A stretch of 64,000 bases of DNA from Pararhizobium sp. A13 (GTDB lineage Bacteria > Pseudomonadota > Alphaproteobacteria > Rhizobiales > Rhizobiaceae). Where the stretch lies: the NCBI RefSeq assembly GCF_040126305.1, contig NZ_CP149510.1:1871001-1935000 (forward strand). The letters are read 5' to 3'. The position numbers were made by a program, and so were the translations under genes. The notes below the pieces were generated by a model. It ran no database searches, had not been told where the DNA came from, and saw only the letters and a program-made list of their open reading frames with translations. How positions within the stretch are numbered: the stretch's first letter is position 1; every line of letters begins with the position of its first letter. Positions 63,261-64,000 of the stretch are shown piece after piece.

Positions 63261-64000
63261 CCTCCGCAGGCGTCAAGCCGTCGAGCATGTCCACCAGCGT
63301 GTCCATGTTCCAGAAATCGCGCCCTTCCTCGTCGAACGCGGCCCAGGTCGCCGCCAGCGTCGCGCCCCCGCTTACCACCGCCGCCTTGGGCCGTTTAACA
63401 TAGCGGGCAATCGACAGGTTACCGTCGGCCGCGAGCACATCAGCCACTTCCACCACCGTGGCGAGGCCGGGATTGTCGGCGAAGGCGTGATAGGCCGACA
63501 GGATGCGCGCCTGATGTTCGGAGCGCAGGAAGCTTTGCGCCCGTTCGCGCGCAATCTCGGCCACCGCGTCGATAAACAGGATGTGCCCCTTGCGCGCCGC
63601 GGGCTTCTGCGACCGGCAAATCACCACGCAAGCCTCCATAGGCGAGTTGTAGAACAGCCCCGGCCCCAGCCCCAGCACGCATTCAACCCGGTCGGATTCG
63701 ACCAGCCTGCGCCGCATCTCGGCCTCTTCATTGCGGAACAGCACGCCATGCGGGAACAGGATCGCGCAGCGCCCGGTCTTCGGGTCCATCGACGACAGGA
63801 TGTGCTGGAAGAAGGCGTAATCCGCCCGCCCCTGCGGCGGAGTGCCAAGGAAGTTGCGTCCCCAGGCATCCTGCTCCCATGCGCCGCGGTTCCATTTCTT
63901 GATGGAATAGGGCGGGTTGGCGAGGACCACGTCGAAGGTGCGCAGCCGGTCGCCCTGCACGAAGACGGGAGACGCGAGGGTGTTGCTGCTGGCGATGTGA
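63247..64000 (-). CDS. hsdM: Type I restriction-modification methylase HsdM (C-terminal part)
   Basis: About 250 codons up to the right edge; the 5' part is outside. The adenine-N6 methylase motif IV, NPPYSIKKW, lies in FDVVLANPPYS, followed by the typical HsdM sequence WGTP-like GTPPQGRADYAFFQHIL and GRCAILFPHGVLFRNEEAEMR. Two HsdM subunits with one HsdS methylate the recognition site. The frame is open across the window end without a start, so the gene is cut by the window, not broken. Confidence 0.93.
   Translation of the reverse strand, partial: HIASSNTLASPVFVQGDRLRTFDVVLANPPYSIKKWNRGAWEQDAWGRNFLGTPPQGRADYAFFQHILSSMDPKTGRCAILFPHGVLFRNEEAEMRRRLVESDRVECVLGLGPGLFYNSPMEACVVICRSQKPAARKGHILFIDAVAEIARERAQSFLRSEHQARILSAYHAFADNPGLATVVEVADVLAADGNLSIARYVKRPKAAVVSGGATLAATWAAFDEEGRDFWNMDTLVDMLDGLTPAEDADA

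Noticed and set aside
53300..64000. Classical Thoeris system (ThsA plus ThsB)
   Set aside because: Only the ThsA-like protein is present; no TIR-domain gene was found on either strand in the window, so the name is not applied.
1..64000. CRISPR array or intact insertion sequence
   Set aside because: No regularly spaced repeats and no transposase-like frame with terminal inverted repeats were seen.

Overview
The window looks like chromosomal DNA of a member of the Rhizobiaceae (Rhizobium, Sinorhizobium/Ensifer or Agrobacterium type). The evidence is a near-complete succinoglycan (exo) gene cluster, the alphaproteobacterial PhyR-NepR general stress response pair, RIME-like palindromic repeats and generally high-GC coding sequence. 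No tRNA, rRNA, CRISPR array or intact transposase was found.

Layout. (1) 1-6.5 kb: the 5' end of a LuxR-type regulator, a five-gene peptide/oligopeptide ABC transporter operon and a Rid-family protein. (2) 6.6-18.5 kb: a general stress response neighbourhood. It holds a CHASE3 histidine kinase with two stand-alone receivers, an AI-2E-family permease, phyR and nepR, and many small membrane, lipoprotein and BON-type proteins. Six sites match the EcfG promoter consensus exactly (GGAAC, 16-17 bases, CGTT) and two more come close, but no ecfG sigma gene lies next to nepR. One gene under such a promoter encodes a protein resembling NepR itself. (3) 18.6-44.6 kb: a GT41 O-GlcNAc-transferase-like protein, an XRE regulator and the exopolysaccharide cluster. 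Its order is exoQ, exoZ, an exsH-like glycanase, then exoP-N-O-M-A-L-K-H on the minus strand, exoT, exoW-V, exoU, exoX, and exoY-F. Together these assign lipid-linked repeat-unit assembly (Y, F, A, L, M, O, U, W), decoration (H succinyl, V pyruvyl, Z acetyl), export and polymerisation (P, Q, T), precursor supply (N), cleavage (K, ExsH-like) and negative control (X). exoI and exoB are not seen here. (4) 44.8-53.3 kb: housekeeping and accessory genes (ABC-F ATPase, truncated diguanylate cyclase, pepT, cbpA-cbpM, marC, GFA enzyme) and remnants, including a phage capsid-like fragment.

(5) 53.3-64 kb: a defence-type island. It contains a phospholipase D-like protein bracketed by 30-bp direct repeats, a broken sacsin-type ATPase gene, and a tightly packed minus-strand operon: hsdM-hsdS-hsdR (type I restriction-modification), then a SIR2-SLOG protein resembling the Thoeris effector ThsA, then a homologue of the thiamin-pyrimidine synthase ThiC. 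The last two genes overlap by 4 bp and start 15 bases after hsdR. No TIR (ThsB-like) partner is present in the window.

The SIR2-SLOG plus ThiC-like pair is the strongest candidate for an undescribed system. The SIR2 half keeps the ThsA-type catalytic Asn and His at almost the same positions. The ThiC-like protein keeps the metal-binding histidines and a C-terminal cysteine triad but has changed substrate-contact motifs. A model in which the ThiC-like enzyme makes or removes a nucleotide-derived signal sensed by the SLOG domain is inference only.
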